Shown one piece after another: positions 1 through 7,504 of a DNA stretch of 24,061 nucleotides. Position 1 is the first letter of the stretch. Each line of letters starts with the position of its first letter. The translations under genes were made by a program, and so were the position numbers. Below the pieces are notes generated by a model. That model had not been told where the DNA came from, ran no database searches, and saw only the letters and a program-made list of their open reading frames with translations. Source of the stretch: CAMTVQ01 sp947085255 (GTDB lineage: Bacteria > Bacteroidota > Bacteroidia > Sphingobacteriales > Sphingobacteriaceae); the NCBI GenBank assembly GCA_947085255.1, contig CAMTVQ010000010.1:1-24061 (forward strand). The letters run 5' to 3'.

Positions 1-139
1 CACTAAAGACAGTGATGAATGGGACGGCACAGCTAAAGGACAATCACTACCCGATGGGCTGTATGTATACATCATTAACCTAACAACCACCAAAAAAACA
101 TCCTTTAATAAAATTGGAACGATTGCCATTGGGAGATAG
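1..139 (+). CDS. C-terminal end of a T9SS cargo protein (gliding motility-associated C-terminal domain, CHU_C type); 5' end outside the window
   Basis: The frame from base 2 is open for 45 codons and stops with TAG at 137-139. The peptide contains WDGTAKGQSLPDGLYVYI and then a basic tail ending IGTIAIGR. This W-[DN]-G ... LP-x-G-x-Y-x-Y pattern is the end of the gliding motility-associated C-terminal (type B sorting) domain, which sends large secreted proteins through the type IX secretion system in Bacteroidota. Only the last ~45 residues are present, so the passenger domain and function are unknown. A terminator follows at 241-269. The family call rests on the short motif alone. Confidence 0.72.
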   Translation, partial: TKDSDEWDGTAKGQSLPDGLYVYIINLTTTKKTSFNKIGTIAIGR

Positions 140-240
140 GAGAGAGTAGGTTATCCTAATGCCGTTTTTAGCTCTTCAATTCTTTTTAAATCAGCTATAA
201 ATTGATTCGGTATTCTTTCCTTATTTACTACAACACAAAG

Positions 241-269
241 CCTCCCGACTTAGGCGGGAGGATTTTTTT
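241..269 (+). terminator. Rho-independent terminator after the T9SS cargo gene
   Basis: CCTCCCG (241-247) pairs with CGGGAGG (255-261) around a 7-nt loop and is followed by a run of T (263-269). It lies about 100 bases after the stop codon at 139 and reads on the plus strand. Its core, CCCGACTTAGGCGGG, recurs with one change at 23917-23931. Confidence 0.8.
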
Positions 270-313
270 ATGGATTTTGGTTGAGTTTTTTATTGGTAGT
301 GAAAGAGTTAGCT

Positions 314-1558
314 TTATTTAAAGTTAAACAGTATCGGGAAAATAAATACCACTACTATTGTCCAAATGATGTAGATTGGTAGGAATGAGGCAATGCTTTT
401 CTCCACGTTGTCTATTTCATCTCGGTTCCTTAGTGTTTTAAAAAGTCTGTAGGTAACAATAAGTAGATTGGTGAGGATTAATATATTTCCGCCCAGTACC
501 GCCAGTCTGTTGGGAGTAATTCCCCACTCAGAAATCCGGAATAGGATGGCTGATAAGGCAATTCCATTGAGGAGTATCGTTACAATGGAGAGTGTAAATA
601 ATAATACAGTCCCCAGTTTATTACTCGAAGTTTTTGAGTTTTCGGCAACCGAGAAGAGGATAATTGCCATTACCCCAATAAGCAGTACATTGAAAATCAA
701 TAAAAAATCCCTGTCGTTGTAAGGGTCTTTACCTGTAAAGATGATAGCAGAAAGATACACTACGAGTGTTACAAGTACTAATGGCGTAAATATTTTGGCA
801 ATTATTGGCGATACCTTGTTTACCAATTGCGGATTGGTGTGTACCAGATAAGATGCTGCAATGGGTACAGCGGGAAGTCCCCAAACGGCAATGTATTGAG
901 CAAAAAATGGTTCTATGTTTATATCAATCAATTGAAATAGTCCAAAGGTAATGGCTGTTAATAGCCCACACGCAGCCATCATAATGGCCATCATAACGGC
1001 TAAGTCTCCATTGTATCTTAAAAAATCGAGTCGTTTAGTATAGTCGTTTGATATGTTGCCAACAAACGTAAAGCCTAAAACTGCCCACAAAAATAAAGGA
1101 AGGTGAATACACGCCAATAGCAAGGTGTCGCTTTGGCTGTTGTTGGGGAGTATATTGATGTAGATAGCCGATAGTAAAAAAGCTATTGAAATGAACACCA
1201 GTTGCTTTTTGGGTATTTTTTGTTTCCAAGCAAAGTAGGCTGTCAGGAACGGGAAAATAAGAAATGCAGCATTTCTGGGATAAAAATAATCTGGGTTGAT
1301 GGCTACAAAATCAGGTATTTTGGCAAATAACCCGGCTACTAAAATTGATAGCAGTACAAATAGCACTTCCTTGCGTGTGCCCCAAGAAATGTCTTCCTGC
1401 TCAAAATTGAGCCGTTCATTCCAAATTTGTGCCGTAGCTTTTTCTTTAATGTTGGGATAAACAAGGTTAAACGTTTTTTTGAATGCCGTTTTATTGTCTT
1501 GATACAATTTTTCCAGTTGTTTGGGATGGTCTAAGTTGTTTAGGATTTCTTCTTTCAT
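314..1558 (-). CDS. DUF4153-type integral membrane protein, 414 aa
   Basis: Function unknown. I start at the ATG at 1558 (MKEEILNNLDHP), because the longer frame to 1615 uses TTG and adds a 19-residue tail with no membrane or domain signal. A ~70-residue soluble N-terminal part is followed by about eleven hydrophobic helices. Near the end is SEWGITPNRLAVLGGN, a motif typical of the DUF4153/DUF4173 membrane families; the protein finishes on a helix and a short basic end (ILFNFK). It is the last gene of a three-gene minus-strand operon, behind a winged-helix regulator that ends at 1634 and a membrane protein. That context suggests a regulated envelope function, but no substrate or partner can be named. 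Confident as a gene; the family call is from motif recognition. Confidence 0.8.
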   Translation of the reverse strand: MKEEILNNLDHPKQLEKLYQDNKTAFKKTFNLVYPNIKEKATAQIWNERLNFEQEDISWGTRKEVLFVLLSILVAGLFAKIPDFVAINPDYFYPRNAAFLIFPFLTAYFAWKQKIPKKQLVFISIAFLLSAIYINILPNNSQSDTLLLACIHLPLFLWAVLGFTFVGNISNDYTKRLDFLRYNGDLAVMMAIMMAACGLLTAITFGLFQLIDINIEPFFAQYIAVWGLPAVPIAASYLVHTNPQLVNKVSPIIAKIFTPLVLVTLVVYLSAIIFTGKDPYNDRDFLLIFNVLLIGVMAIILFSVAENSKTSSNKLGTVLLFTLSIVTILLNGIALSAILFRISEWGITPNRLAVLGGNILILTNLLIVTYRLFKTLRNRDEIDNVEKSIASFLPIYIIWTIVVVFIFPILFNFK

Positions 1559-1633
1559 GTTATTAAGTGGATTTTTGGTGATTGTTTTCGTTTTTAAAAG
1601 TGCTTTGAATTTCAAAGTAAATGAGTAAAAAAA

Positions 1634-1933
1634 TTAGTTCGAATTATTAATTAGTTTTTCAAGTGCATCCAAATGTGCTGAAAATGCCTTTTTTCCCGCT
1701 ACGGATATAGCATATGAAGTATTGGGTTTTTTACCTATAAACTGTTTCTTTACTTGAATATAAGCTAGTTTTTCTAGCGCCTGTATATGGCTTGCCAAGT
1801 TGCCATCAGTGATTTGTAATTGCTCTTTTAGGGTGCCAAAATCAACAAATTCGTTCACCAGCAGGATGGACATAATACCCAGCCGTACCCTACTTTCAAA
1901 AGCCTTATTTAGATCTGCTATATAGTTTTTCAC
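1634..1933 (-). CDS. Small winged-helix transcriptional regulator (HTH_34/PF13601-like), 99 aa
   Basis: A compact single-domain DNA-binding protein. ESRVRLGIMSILL (helix 1) is followed by the helix-turn-helix around FGTLKEQLQITDGNLASHIQALEKL and a basic wing (VKKQFIGKKPNTSYAIS), the standard layout of the PF13601 family, which is common in Bacteroidota. The start is GTG at 1931-1933 and overlaps the TGA stop of the upstream gene (1930-1932) as GTGA, so the two are probably translationally coupled. It sits between two membrane-protein genes in one operon and likely controls that operon or a small regulon. No cysteine or histidine metal-site cluster is visible, so a metal-sensing ArsR role is not supported. 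Confidence 0.88.
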   Translation of the reverse strand: MKNYIADLNKAFESRVRLGIMSILLVNEFVDFGTLKEQLQITDGNLASHIQALEKLAYIQVKKQFIGKKPNTSYAISVAGKKAFSAHLDALEKLINNSN

Positions 1934-2568
1934 TTCTCGTATTTAAAGTACATCGTTATTCCGTACACAATATGTAGCACTCCAAATCCAAATGCCCAAA
2001 ACAATAGGCCATATTCTATTACAACAGCAGCCATAAGACCCGTAATGATTTGTGCAACGCCTAAGTAACGGATGTCATTTAAGGTGTATTTGCTGGCATT
2101 TATTAGCGCCAGTCCATAGAATAGCAACGTAGCAGGAGCGATAAAAGCAATAAGTCCGTGGTACAGTAGTATGAGGCAATAAATGCTTCCTGCAACCAAT
2201 GGAATCATCATATTAATCAAGAGCCGTTTTGCAGCAGCATCCCATACAGGCTGCCCTTGTTGTTTGGCTTTTTGTATGGTTAATGTACTAGCTGAAATTA
2301 GGGAAACAAGAAGTACAATAAGAATATCTGAAAATAAGAAAGTGTAAAATGCTGCATTTGGCTCCCCATTTTCTGCTTTAGCCAATTTATAGTATTCCGG
2401 TTCATTTAGCGAAAGACCAAGATATATATAGGCTGCTGCCACGCCTGCAATGGCGGTTATACCAGCTATTACTCCTGTAAGTCCGCTTAGTGATATAAAT
2501 CGGGAAGAGCGCTCCATTAGGGATCGTATTTCTCGAAGATTATCCAACTGTTCTTGCTGTTTATTCAT
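1930..2568 (-). CDS. Conserved Bacteroidota membrane protein, 212 aa, first gene of a regulator operon
   Basis: Function unknown. I chose the ATG at 2568 (MNKQQEQLDNLREIRSLMERSS); the frame could run to 2628 only from a non-ATG codon with an unlikely leader. After a polar N-terminal helix beginning with the LREIRSLMERSSRFISLSG stretch there are five to six hydrophobic segments, and the protein ends in a short basic tail (YFKYEK). Homologues that I recall sit directly upstream of a small winged-helix regulator, as here. The stop overlaps the regulator start by GTGA. A Bacteroidota-type promoter can be read at 2598-2629, 30 bases before the ATG. The gene is clear; the role is not. Confidence 0.8.
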   Translation of the reverse strand: MNKQQEQLDNLREIRSLMERSSRFISLSGLTGVIAGITAIAGVAAAYIYLGLSLNEPEYYKLAKAENGEPNAAFYTFLFSDILIVLLVSLISASTLTIQKAKQQGQPVWDAAAKRLLINMMIPLVAGSIYCLILLYHGLIAFIAPATLLFYGLALINASKYTLNDIRYLGVAQIITGLMAAVVIEYGLLFWAFGFGVLHIVYGITMYFKYEK

Positions 2569-2597
2569 GTTCTTTAAATTAAAAGTACTTTGAAAAA

Positions 2598-2629
2598 CAA
2601 AGTTAAAATATAAAAGCTTACTCACCAAA
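2598..2629 (-). promoter_or_regulatory. Candidate Bacteroidota promoter for the 2568-314 operon
   Basis: On the minus strand TAACTTTG (2598-2605) matches the -7 consensus TAnnTTTG, and TTTG (2626-2629) matches the -33 element with 20 bases between them. Predicted transcription start is near 2591, giving a short leader before the ATG at 2568. The spacing and both elements fit the known Bacteroides sigma-ABfr pattern; this is sequence evidence only. Confidence 0.55.
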
Positions 2630-2717
2630 TTAAATTTAACATTTTGTGTTTGGGCTGAGCGTAGCGTTTATTGTTAAAGCAGTTATGTCTTGCAGGGTTT
2701 AAGGAGAGAAGGCAGTT

Positions 2718-3686
2718 CTATTTTTCCTGCATTTGACTGTAGAAGAATTTTATAACTTCTAAATTTACATCTGGTGTAGTCCAATGGTCAATGTTTTCAT
2801 ATGTTTTGAAGATTGGGGTAATGTTATTCACTTGGTAAATTTTCTGACATTCCAAGTACCTTCCTTGTACCTTTCTCCCGATATTATCATTAATTATTTT
2901 GCGTTCAGTTTCGTTATAAGCATCATCAAACTGCACTGCATCATTTTCATCTAACTTCCCCATATAGATGAACTGCGGAATGGATTTGTAGGTATCAATG
3001 TCACGATTTTTACCGAATAATTGAGGGAAGTCGTTTGTTCCAATGGGGTAATTGAGTTTAATTGCATTTATTTTGTTTTGAGGGAGCATCAATTTTCCGT
3101 TAAATCCTCCTATGGCTAGTGCTTTTATTTTTTCGGGATGTATGAATGAAAAGCGGTTTGTAAACGTAGCTGAAGCCGAAAAACCATTCATAAAAACTTT
3201 TGGGTCAACCTGAATATTCATAGAAGTTAAGATACTTTTGGCATCAGTTATCATTTCCAATAATTGTAAATCAAGCCGTTTTAGTTCAGGTGATTTTTCT
3301 TCCATTACATCTCTGTCTAAAGCGTGAGTATACATAAGCGGTTGAGATGCTGGTCTGGGAAAAATTGGAACAAGCAAGGGAATTCTTAACTCAGTAGAAA
3401 TATTATTTCCTACAGAACTTACCGATGCTAAATCAATAGCATATCGTTTATGAACTTCTATGCTGTCTGATATTTTGCCTGTGTTGTTCGGTTCCACAAG
3501 CAGGAATGTTTTCTTGTTTAGCGGAGTTCCTTTTGGTATAAATAAAATATAGTCATTGTAAAATCCCTTTTCGGGGTTCTTTATGACAACGAGTAAACTG
3601 TCATTTTTAAAAGTTTCTGTTGTTGAATTTTGGGCAAAAGAAACAAAATAGGAGATTGTGAAAATTAAGATGAATATAGAACGCAT
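2718..3686 (-). CDS. Secreted alpha/beta-hydrolase-like protein, 322 aa
   Basis: The N-terminus MRSIFILIFTISYFVSFAQ is a Sec signal peptide with a likely cut after the AQ at 18-19, so the protein is exported. The body looks like an alpha/beta-hydrolase: a nucleophile-elbow-like GFSAS with Ser170 following a hydrophobic strand (VFMNGFSAS), then a hydrophobic strand KIKALAIGG, an acidic region near MGKLDENDAV (candidate acid residue) and a late His301 in NIDHWTTPD. That order, Ser-Asp-His, fits an esterase or PHB-depolymerase-like fold. The substrate cannot be told. It is a lone gene with ordinary ATG start at 3684-3686; 70 bases upstream is a GTTAGC-type boundary (3756-3761) resembling those in front of other accessory genes here. 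Confidence 0.75.
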   Translation of the reverse strand: MRSIFILIFTISYFVSFAQNSTTETFKNDSLLVVIKNPEKGFYNDYILFIPKGTPLNKKTFLLVEPNNTGKISDSIEVHKRYAIDLASVSSVGNNISTELRIPLLVPIFPRPASQPLMYTHALDRDVMEEKSPELKRLDLQLLEMITDAKSILTSMNIQVDPKVFMNGFSASATFTNRFSFIHPEKIKALAIGGFNGKLMLPQNKINAIKLNYPIGTNDFPQLFGKNRDIDTYKSIPQFIYMGKLDENDAVQFDDAYNETERKIINDNIGRKVQGRYLECQKIYQVNNITPIFKTYENIDHWTTPDVNLEVIKFFYSQMQEK

Positions 3687-3810
3687 TTTAAAGTGTATTT
3701 ACTGTTGTTTGACGTTGAAATTAGCATTTTTTATAGGGCATTTGGTAAAATTGCCGCTAACGCCTGTTATGCATAGTTGTTCTCATTTGTCTATGTATAT
3801 CATATCAAAC

Positions 3811-3847
3811 AAAAAAAAGGTCTTGCAATTTGCAAGACCTTTTTTTT
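3811..3847. terminator. Bidirectional terminator after the Ig-like T9SS protein
   Basis: AGGTCTTGCAA (3818-3828) and TTGCAAGACCT (3830-3840) form a near-continuous 11-bp palindrome, with A's before (3811-3818) and T's after (3840-3847), so it can end transcription on both strands. On the minus strand it lies 18 bases beyond the stop of the 3865-4488 gene. Confidence 0.85.
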
Positions 3848-3864
3848 ATAGTGTGTTGTACGTA

Positions 3865-4488
3865 TTACTTAATAGCAATTTTACCACCAGCAATAATCGC
3901 TTTAGCGGTAGCTACAGTATATACATACGTTCCAGCAGCTAAGTTGCCTTTTTCAAAACGGAAAGTAGCAGCGTTTGTAGTGTTGCTTACAATTGTTTTT
4001 CCAGTAATATCAGTAATGTTGATAGTTACTGATTCTTTTTTAGCATTTTGGAAAGTGATAATACCAAATTCGCTAACTGGATTAGGGCTTACAGTTGATG
4101 CTGTTAATTTAATAACGCGGATACCTGCTATAGGCTCTGTAACAGTTATAAAAACAGTTGCTTCATCAGAACTTCCTGGAATTGGTAGTGGACCAGTAGC
4201 TCTTAATTCATACTTAAATGAATCTAAGCCAATAAAACCAGCAGTAGGAGTGTAAATAATGCTATCTCCAGCTACTTCTGCAACGCCATTTACGGCAGTA
4301 TCCGAAATAGATAGTGTAGCAATGCCTGTTTGGTCGTCATCGTTCGCTAATACGTAAATTACAACTGCGCTGTCTCTAAGAGTAGTTGTTGTGTCGTTGT
4401 TTGCAGTAACTGCGTTTTGAGCTAGGGCGCTATTAGCACTCATTCCAAGGGCTAAAATGGCAATAATAGAAAGTACATTTCTTTTCAT
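3865..4488 (-). CDS. Secreted Ig/cadherin-like protein with T9SS type A sorting domain, 207 aa
   Basis: Residues 1-23 (MKRNVLSIIAILALGMSANSA) are a signal peptide. Residues ~25-115 form one beta-sandwich repeat: the NNDTTTT start, VLANDDD, and IIYTPTAGFIGLDSFKYEL are typical of tandem Ig-like/cadherin-like (VCBS/Big_9-type) repeats. Residues ~127-207 are a T9SS type A C-terminal domain: VSPNPV, INITDITGKTI, GTYVYTV and the basic end AGGKIAIK. The protein should be exported by Sec, pass the outer membrane through type IX secretion and lose its tail there. At one repeat it is small for this class, and no catalytic domain is visible; a structural or surface role is the plainest guess. The gene is flanked on both sides by bidirectional terminators, so it forms its own transcription unit. 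Confidence 0.85.
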   Translation of the reverse strand: MKRNVLSIIAILALGMSANSALAQNAVTANNDTTTTLRDSAVVIYVLANDDDQTGIATLSISDTAVNGVAEVAGDSIIYTPTAGFIGLDSFKYELRATGPLPIPGSSDEATVFITVTEPIAGIRVIKLTASTVSPNPVSEFGIITFQNAKKESVTINITDITGKTIVSNTTNAATFRFEKGNLAAGTYVYTVATAKAIIAGGKIAIK

Positions 4489-4548
4489 CTTTTTTTTCTT
4501 TTAATAGTAATTTAACTGGTATTTACTTGATTAGGTTTCTTAAAGTCG

Positions 4549-4556
4549 CAAACTTA
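4549..4556 (-). promoter_or_regulatory. Candidate -7 element for the Ig-like T9SS gene
   Basis: TAAGTTTG on the minus strand matches TAnnTTTG and lies 60 bases before the ATG at 4488. No TTTG is seen at the proper -33 distance, so only half of the promoter is supported. Confidence 0.35.
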
Positions 4557-4605
4557 GCATAAAATTTACAAAAAAAACATAATTATTTTACATTGAATAT
4601 AACAC

Positions 4606-4637
4606 AAAAAAAGGTGACAGAACACTGTCACCTTTTT
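4606..4637. terminator. Bidirectional terminator downstream of mdh
   Basis: AAAAAGGTGACAG (4608-4620), loop AACA, CTGTCACCTTTTT (4625-4637) gives a 13-bp perfect stem whose A/T ends supply a U tract on either strand. On the minus strand it lies 24 bases after the mdh stop codon. It also separates mdh from the Ig-like gene. Confidence 0.88.
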
Positions 4638-4660
4638 AGGATATCGTATAATTTGTTGAA

Positions 4661-5599
4661 CTATATCAGTTTCATATCAACCAATACTTGATTCATATTG
4701 CGTACAGCATCAGCACTTTTATTGAATGCTGCTTGCTCATCGGTAGTTAGTTTGTAATCTACTATCGATTTCCATCCGTCTTTACCAATAATTACAGGCA
4801 CGCCTAAGCAAATATCTTTTTGACCATATTCGCCATCTAGAGACACGCAACAAGGCATTATGCGGTTTTGGTTGCGTACAATGCTTTCTACTAAATCAGC
4901 TCCAGCTGCACCAGGTGCATACCAAGCAGATGTGCCTAATAATCCGGTAAGGGTAGCGCCACCAATCATGGTATCGGCAGCTACTTTTTGTAAAACATCG
5001 GCAGGTAAATGATTAGCCACTGGGCTGCCTTGGTAGGTGGCTAAGCGTGTAAGCGGAATCATCGTTGTATCTCCGTGTCCACCAACTACCACACCTTGTA
5101 AATCGTTTGGCGAGCAGTGCATAGCTTGGCTCAAATAATATTTAAAGCGCGAAGAATCTAAAATACCGCCCATACCTATAATTCTATTTTTAGGTAATCC
5201 GCTCGATTTTAGGGTTAAATACGTCATCGTATCCATCGGGTTACTAATGACTACAATAATGGTATTTGGAGAATGTTTTAAAATATTTTCGGTAACACCT
5301 TTTACAATGCCAGCATTGATGCTAATCAATTCTTCACGCGTCATGCCGGGTTTGCGTGGCAAGCCAGATGTAATTACTACCACATCCGAACCAGCAGTTT
5401 TGGTATAATCATTTGTACTACCCGTAATTTTGGTATCAAAACCCAATAGGGTGGCAGTTTGCATCATGTCCATGGCTTTACCTTCGGCAAAACCTTCTTT
5501 AATGTCTAGCAATACTAATTCTTCGGCTAATTCTCTTCGGGCAATATTGTCGGCACAAGTGGCTCCTACGGCACCAGCTCCTACTACAGTAATTTTCAT
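4661..5599 (-). CDS. mdh: Malate dehydrogenase (NAD-dependent, LDH-like type), 312 aa
   Basis: Oxidises L-malate to oxaloacetate with NAD+ in the TCA cycle, in the cytoplasm. The NAD-binding loop GAGAVG is at 7-12 and the adenosine-ribose Asp32 (LLDI) argues for NAD over NADP. Substrate arginines are Arg82 (LPRKPGM), Arg88 and Arg151, and the catalytic Asp148-His175 pair lies in GILDSSR and VVGGHGDTTM. Arg82 in PRKPGM at the specificity loop points to malate, as opposed to lactate. Length 312 is normal for the family. It is transcribed alone: a 13-bp bidirectional terminator lies just beyond its stop, and its start at 5599 faces gldA. The ATG at 5597-5599 begins directly with the first beta strand, so there is no room for another start. 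Confidence 0.97.
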   Translation of the reverse strand: MKITVVGAGAVGATCADNIARRELAEELVLLDIKEGFAEGKAMDMMQTATLLGFDTKITGSTNDYTKTAGSDVVVITSGLPRKPGMTREELISINAGIVKGVTENILKHSPNTIIVVISNPMDTMTYLTLKSSGLPKNRIIGMGGILDSSRFKYYLSQAMHCSPNDLQGVVVGGHGDTTMIPLTRLATYQGSPVANHLPADVLQKVAADTMIGGATLTGLLGTSAWYAPGAAGADLVESIVRNQNRIMPCCVSLDGEYGQKDICLGVPVIIGKDGWKSIVDYKLTTDEQAAFNKSADAVRNMNQVLVDMKLI

Positions 5600-5717
5600 A
5601 TATTTTTATTTAATGTTGTTTTTTTCAGTTGCGAATATAAGACTATCTGTTTTTTTAGGTCGATTTTTGTTTTAATTTATTTATCAACACCCGCTTTTGG
5701 TAATTTTAGATAATAGC

Positions 5718-5864
5718 ATGAAAGTTCTCTTATCTATTACTATTTTCGCCTTCTTTATTTGTAATAACAAACTGTGGTTAGCGTACAAAATCTTACTAAA
5801 ACATACGGAGTACAAAAAGCGGTTGATAACATCAGTTTTGATGCCGAACCAGGTAAAATCTTAG
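5718..5864 (+). other. Small ORF with a signal-peptide-like start overlapping the gldA start (48 codons), uncertain
   Basis: From ATG 5718 the frame reads MKVLLSITIFAFFICNNK and continues to a stop at 5862-5864. The first 15 residues look like a (lipo)protein signal peptide ending at a Cys. The second half lies inside gldA in another frame, where it is likely accidental. It may be a chance ORF, a short leader peptide, or the remains of a small lipoprotein gene lost in front of gldA. No ribosome-binding signal is obvious. Confidence 0.2.
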
Positions 5865-6676
5865 GTTTCTTGGGGCCTAATGGTGCAGGCAAATCTACCA
5901 CCATGAAAATGATTACCTGTTTTATTCCGCAAACGGCTGGCAATATACAGGTGTGCGGGTATGATGTAATTACGCAATCTATAGAAGTACGTAAGCAAGT
6001 GGGTTACTTGCCCGAGCATAATCCGCTCTACTTGGATATGTATGTAAAAGAGTATTTAGGCTTTATAGCTGGTTTGCATGAGCTAAAAAGTCCGGCAATG
6101 CGCATTGCCGAAATGATTGAGAAAACGGGATTAGAACGCGAACAAAAAAAACGTATCGGAGAGCTGTCTAAAGGCTATCGACAACGCGTAGGTTTGGCGC
6201 AAGCACTATTACACGACCCTAAAGTATTGATATTGGATGAGCCTACATCGGGTCTTGATCCCAATCAGCTTACCGAAATCAGGAAATTGATAAAGGAGTT
6301 GGGTAAAGAAAAAACGGTTATTCTTTCTACGCATATTATGCAAGAAGTAGAAGCTATTTGCGATAGGGTAGTAATTATAAATAAGGGAACCATCGTAGCC
6401 AATGCGGATACCAAAACACTTCAAAGCCAGGTTGCAGGACAAATAAGTTATAAAGTAACCTTTGATAAATTGGTAACAAAATCGAGTTTGCAGGGCATTA
6501 ATGGAGTAAAACAAGTGCAGCATGCCAGTGAAAATACATGGATGCTATCAACTGATAGTGCAACAGATGCCCGTGCTGCCATTTTTGAGTTTGCGGTAAG
6601 CAATAGCTTAGTACTGCTCGAAATAAATAAGGAAGAACAAAAGTTAGAAGATATTTTTAGAAAATTAACGCAGTAA
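5774..6676 (+). CDS. gldA: Gliding-motility ABC transporter ATPase GldA, 300 aa
   Basis: ATP-binding subunit that energises the GldAFG inner-membrane ABC complex needed for gliding in Bacteroidota. Walker A GPNGAGKST is at 34-42, signature LSKGYRQRV at 131-139, Walker B VLILDE at 151-156, and the switch His is 187 (STHIMQE). The ~75-residue C-terminal tail after the ATPase core is normal for GldA/ABC-2 ATPases. The start must be GTG at 5774 because an in-frame TAA sits at 5765-5767. gldF follows after an 80-base gap filled with a short repeat. Together with gldF and gldG next door the assignment as GldA, as opposed to a generic ABC-2 ATPase, is secure. Confidence 0.94.
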   Translation: MVSVQNLTKTYGVQKAVDNISFDAEPGKILGFLGPNGAGKSTTMKMITCFIPQTAGNIQVCGYDVITQSIEVRKQVGYLPEHNPLYLDMYVKEYLGFIAGLHELKSPAMRIAEMIEKTGLEREQKKRIGELSKGYRQRVGLAQALLHDPKVLILDEPTSGLDPNQLTEIRKLIKELGKEKTVILSTHIMQEVEAICDRVVIINKGTIVANADTKTLQSQVAGQISYKVTFDKLVTKSSLQGINGVKQVQHASENTWMLSTDSATDARAAIFEFAVSNSLVLLEINKEEQKLEDIFRKLTQ

Positions 6677-6716
6677 GTAATTTAGTTATTAGTTGATTAG
6701 GTTATTAAGTAAATGG

Positions 6717-6752
6717 ACTTACGACTTACGACTAATGACTTACGACTAAATG
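6717..6752. repeat. Short heptamer-type repeat between gldA and gldF
   Basis: ACTTACG occurs at 6717, 6724 and 6738, with the related ACTAATG at 6731 and ACTAAATG at 6745, so the spacer is built on a ~7-base period. It lies in the 80-base gap between the gldA stop and the gldF ATG. It may raise variability in spacing between the two genes. Confidence 0.7.
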
Positions 6753-6756
6753 ACGA

Positions 6757-7485
6757 ATGATCACGATATATAAGAAAGAAATCCGCAGTTTTCTAAGCTC
6801 TTTAATTGCCTACATCACCATGTCGGTTTTTTTGGTGGTAACAGGGCTGTTTATCTGGATTTTTCCAGAAACCAGTTTGCTTGAATTTGGCTTTGCTACG
6901 CTGGATTCCTTATTCAACATTGCCCCTTGGGTATTTTTATTACTCATTCCGGCTATTACCATGCGCTCGTTTTCCGAAGAACGTAAAACGGGTACTATCG
7001 AATTGTTGGTAACCCGCCCCATTACCGATTTGCAAATTATACTGGGCAAGTACTTGGCGGGCTTAACCTTAGTCGTTTTCTCCTTGGTGCCCACCTTAAT
7101 ATATTATGTGAGTATTTACCAGTTGGGTATCGAAAAAGGCAATATTGATACCGGTGCGGTAATCGGTTCGTATATCGGTTTAATGTTGTTGGGAGCTGCT
7201 TTTGTGGCAGTAGGGATATTTGCTTCGGCCATTACCGACAACCAAATTGTAGCCTTTATTATTGCTATATTTTTGTGTTTCTTCAGTTTTTTTGGTTTCG
7301 ATTCCATTAGCCAGTTGCAACTGTTTGGCGGCATTGATGATATTATTATTAGTTTGGGTATTAATGCACATTACGAATCCATTAGTAGGGGCGTGTTGGA
7401 TACGCGAGACTTGGTATATTTTATCAGCTTTATAGCTGTGTTTGTGCTCACTACTAAATTAGTGTTGGAAAGTAGAAAATGGTAA
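6757..7485 (+). CDS. gldF: Gliding-motility ABC transporter permease GldF, 242 aa
   Basis: Membrane subunit of the GldAFG ABC complex (ABC-2 family). About six hydrophobic helices are seen. The N-terminal KEIRSFLSSLIAYI stretch, the SFSEERKTGTIELLVTRP motif between helices 2 and 3, and ILGKYLAG are hallmarks of the ABC-2 permease group to which GldF belongs. The ATG at 6757 starts immediately before the conserved first helix. Only 19 bases separate its stop from gldG, so the two are co-transcribed. Length matches GldF proteins (~240 aa). Confidence 0.93.
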   Translation: MITIYKKEIRSFLSSLIAYITMSVFLVVTGLFIWIFPETSLLEFGFATLDSLFNIAPWVFLLLIPAITMRSFSEERKTGTIELLVTRPITDLQIILGKYLAGLTLVVFSLVPTLIYYVSIYQLGIEKGNIDTGAVIGSYIGLMLLGAAFVAVGIFASAITDNQIVAFIIAIFLCFFSFFGFDSISQLQLFGGIDDIIISLGINAHYESISRGVLDTRDLVYFISFIAVFVLTTKLVLESRKW

Positions 7486-7504
7486 TACCCAATTAGAAAT
7501 AAAG

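Noticed and set aside
307..312. GTTAGC as a further cassette boundary (also at 11934 and 12489)
   Set aside because: The hexamer is expected about a dozen times by chance on both strands of 24 kb; without an inverted partner or palindrome it means nothing.
3830..4255. 141-aa plus-strand gene over the Ig-like T9SS gene
   Set aside because: It starts in the terminator and is antisense to a protein with a signal peptide and sorting domain.
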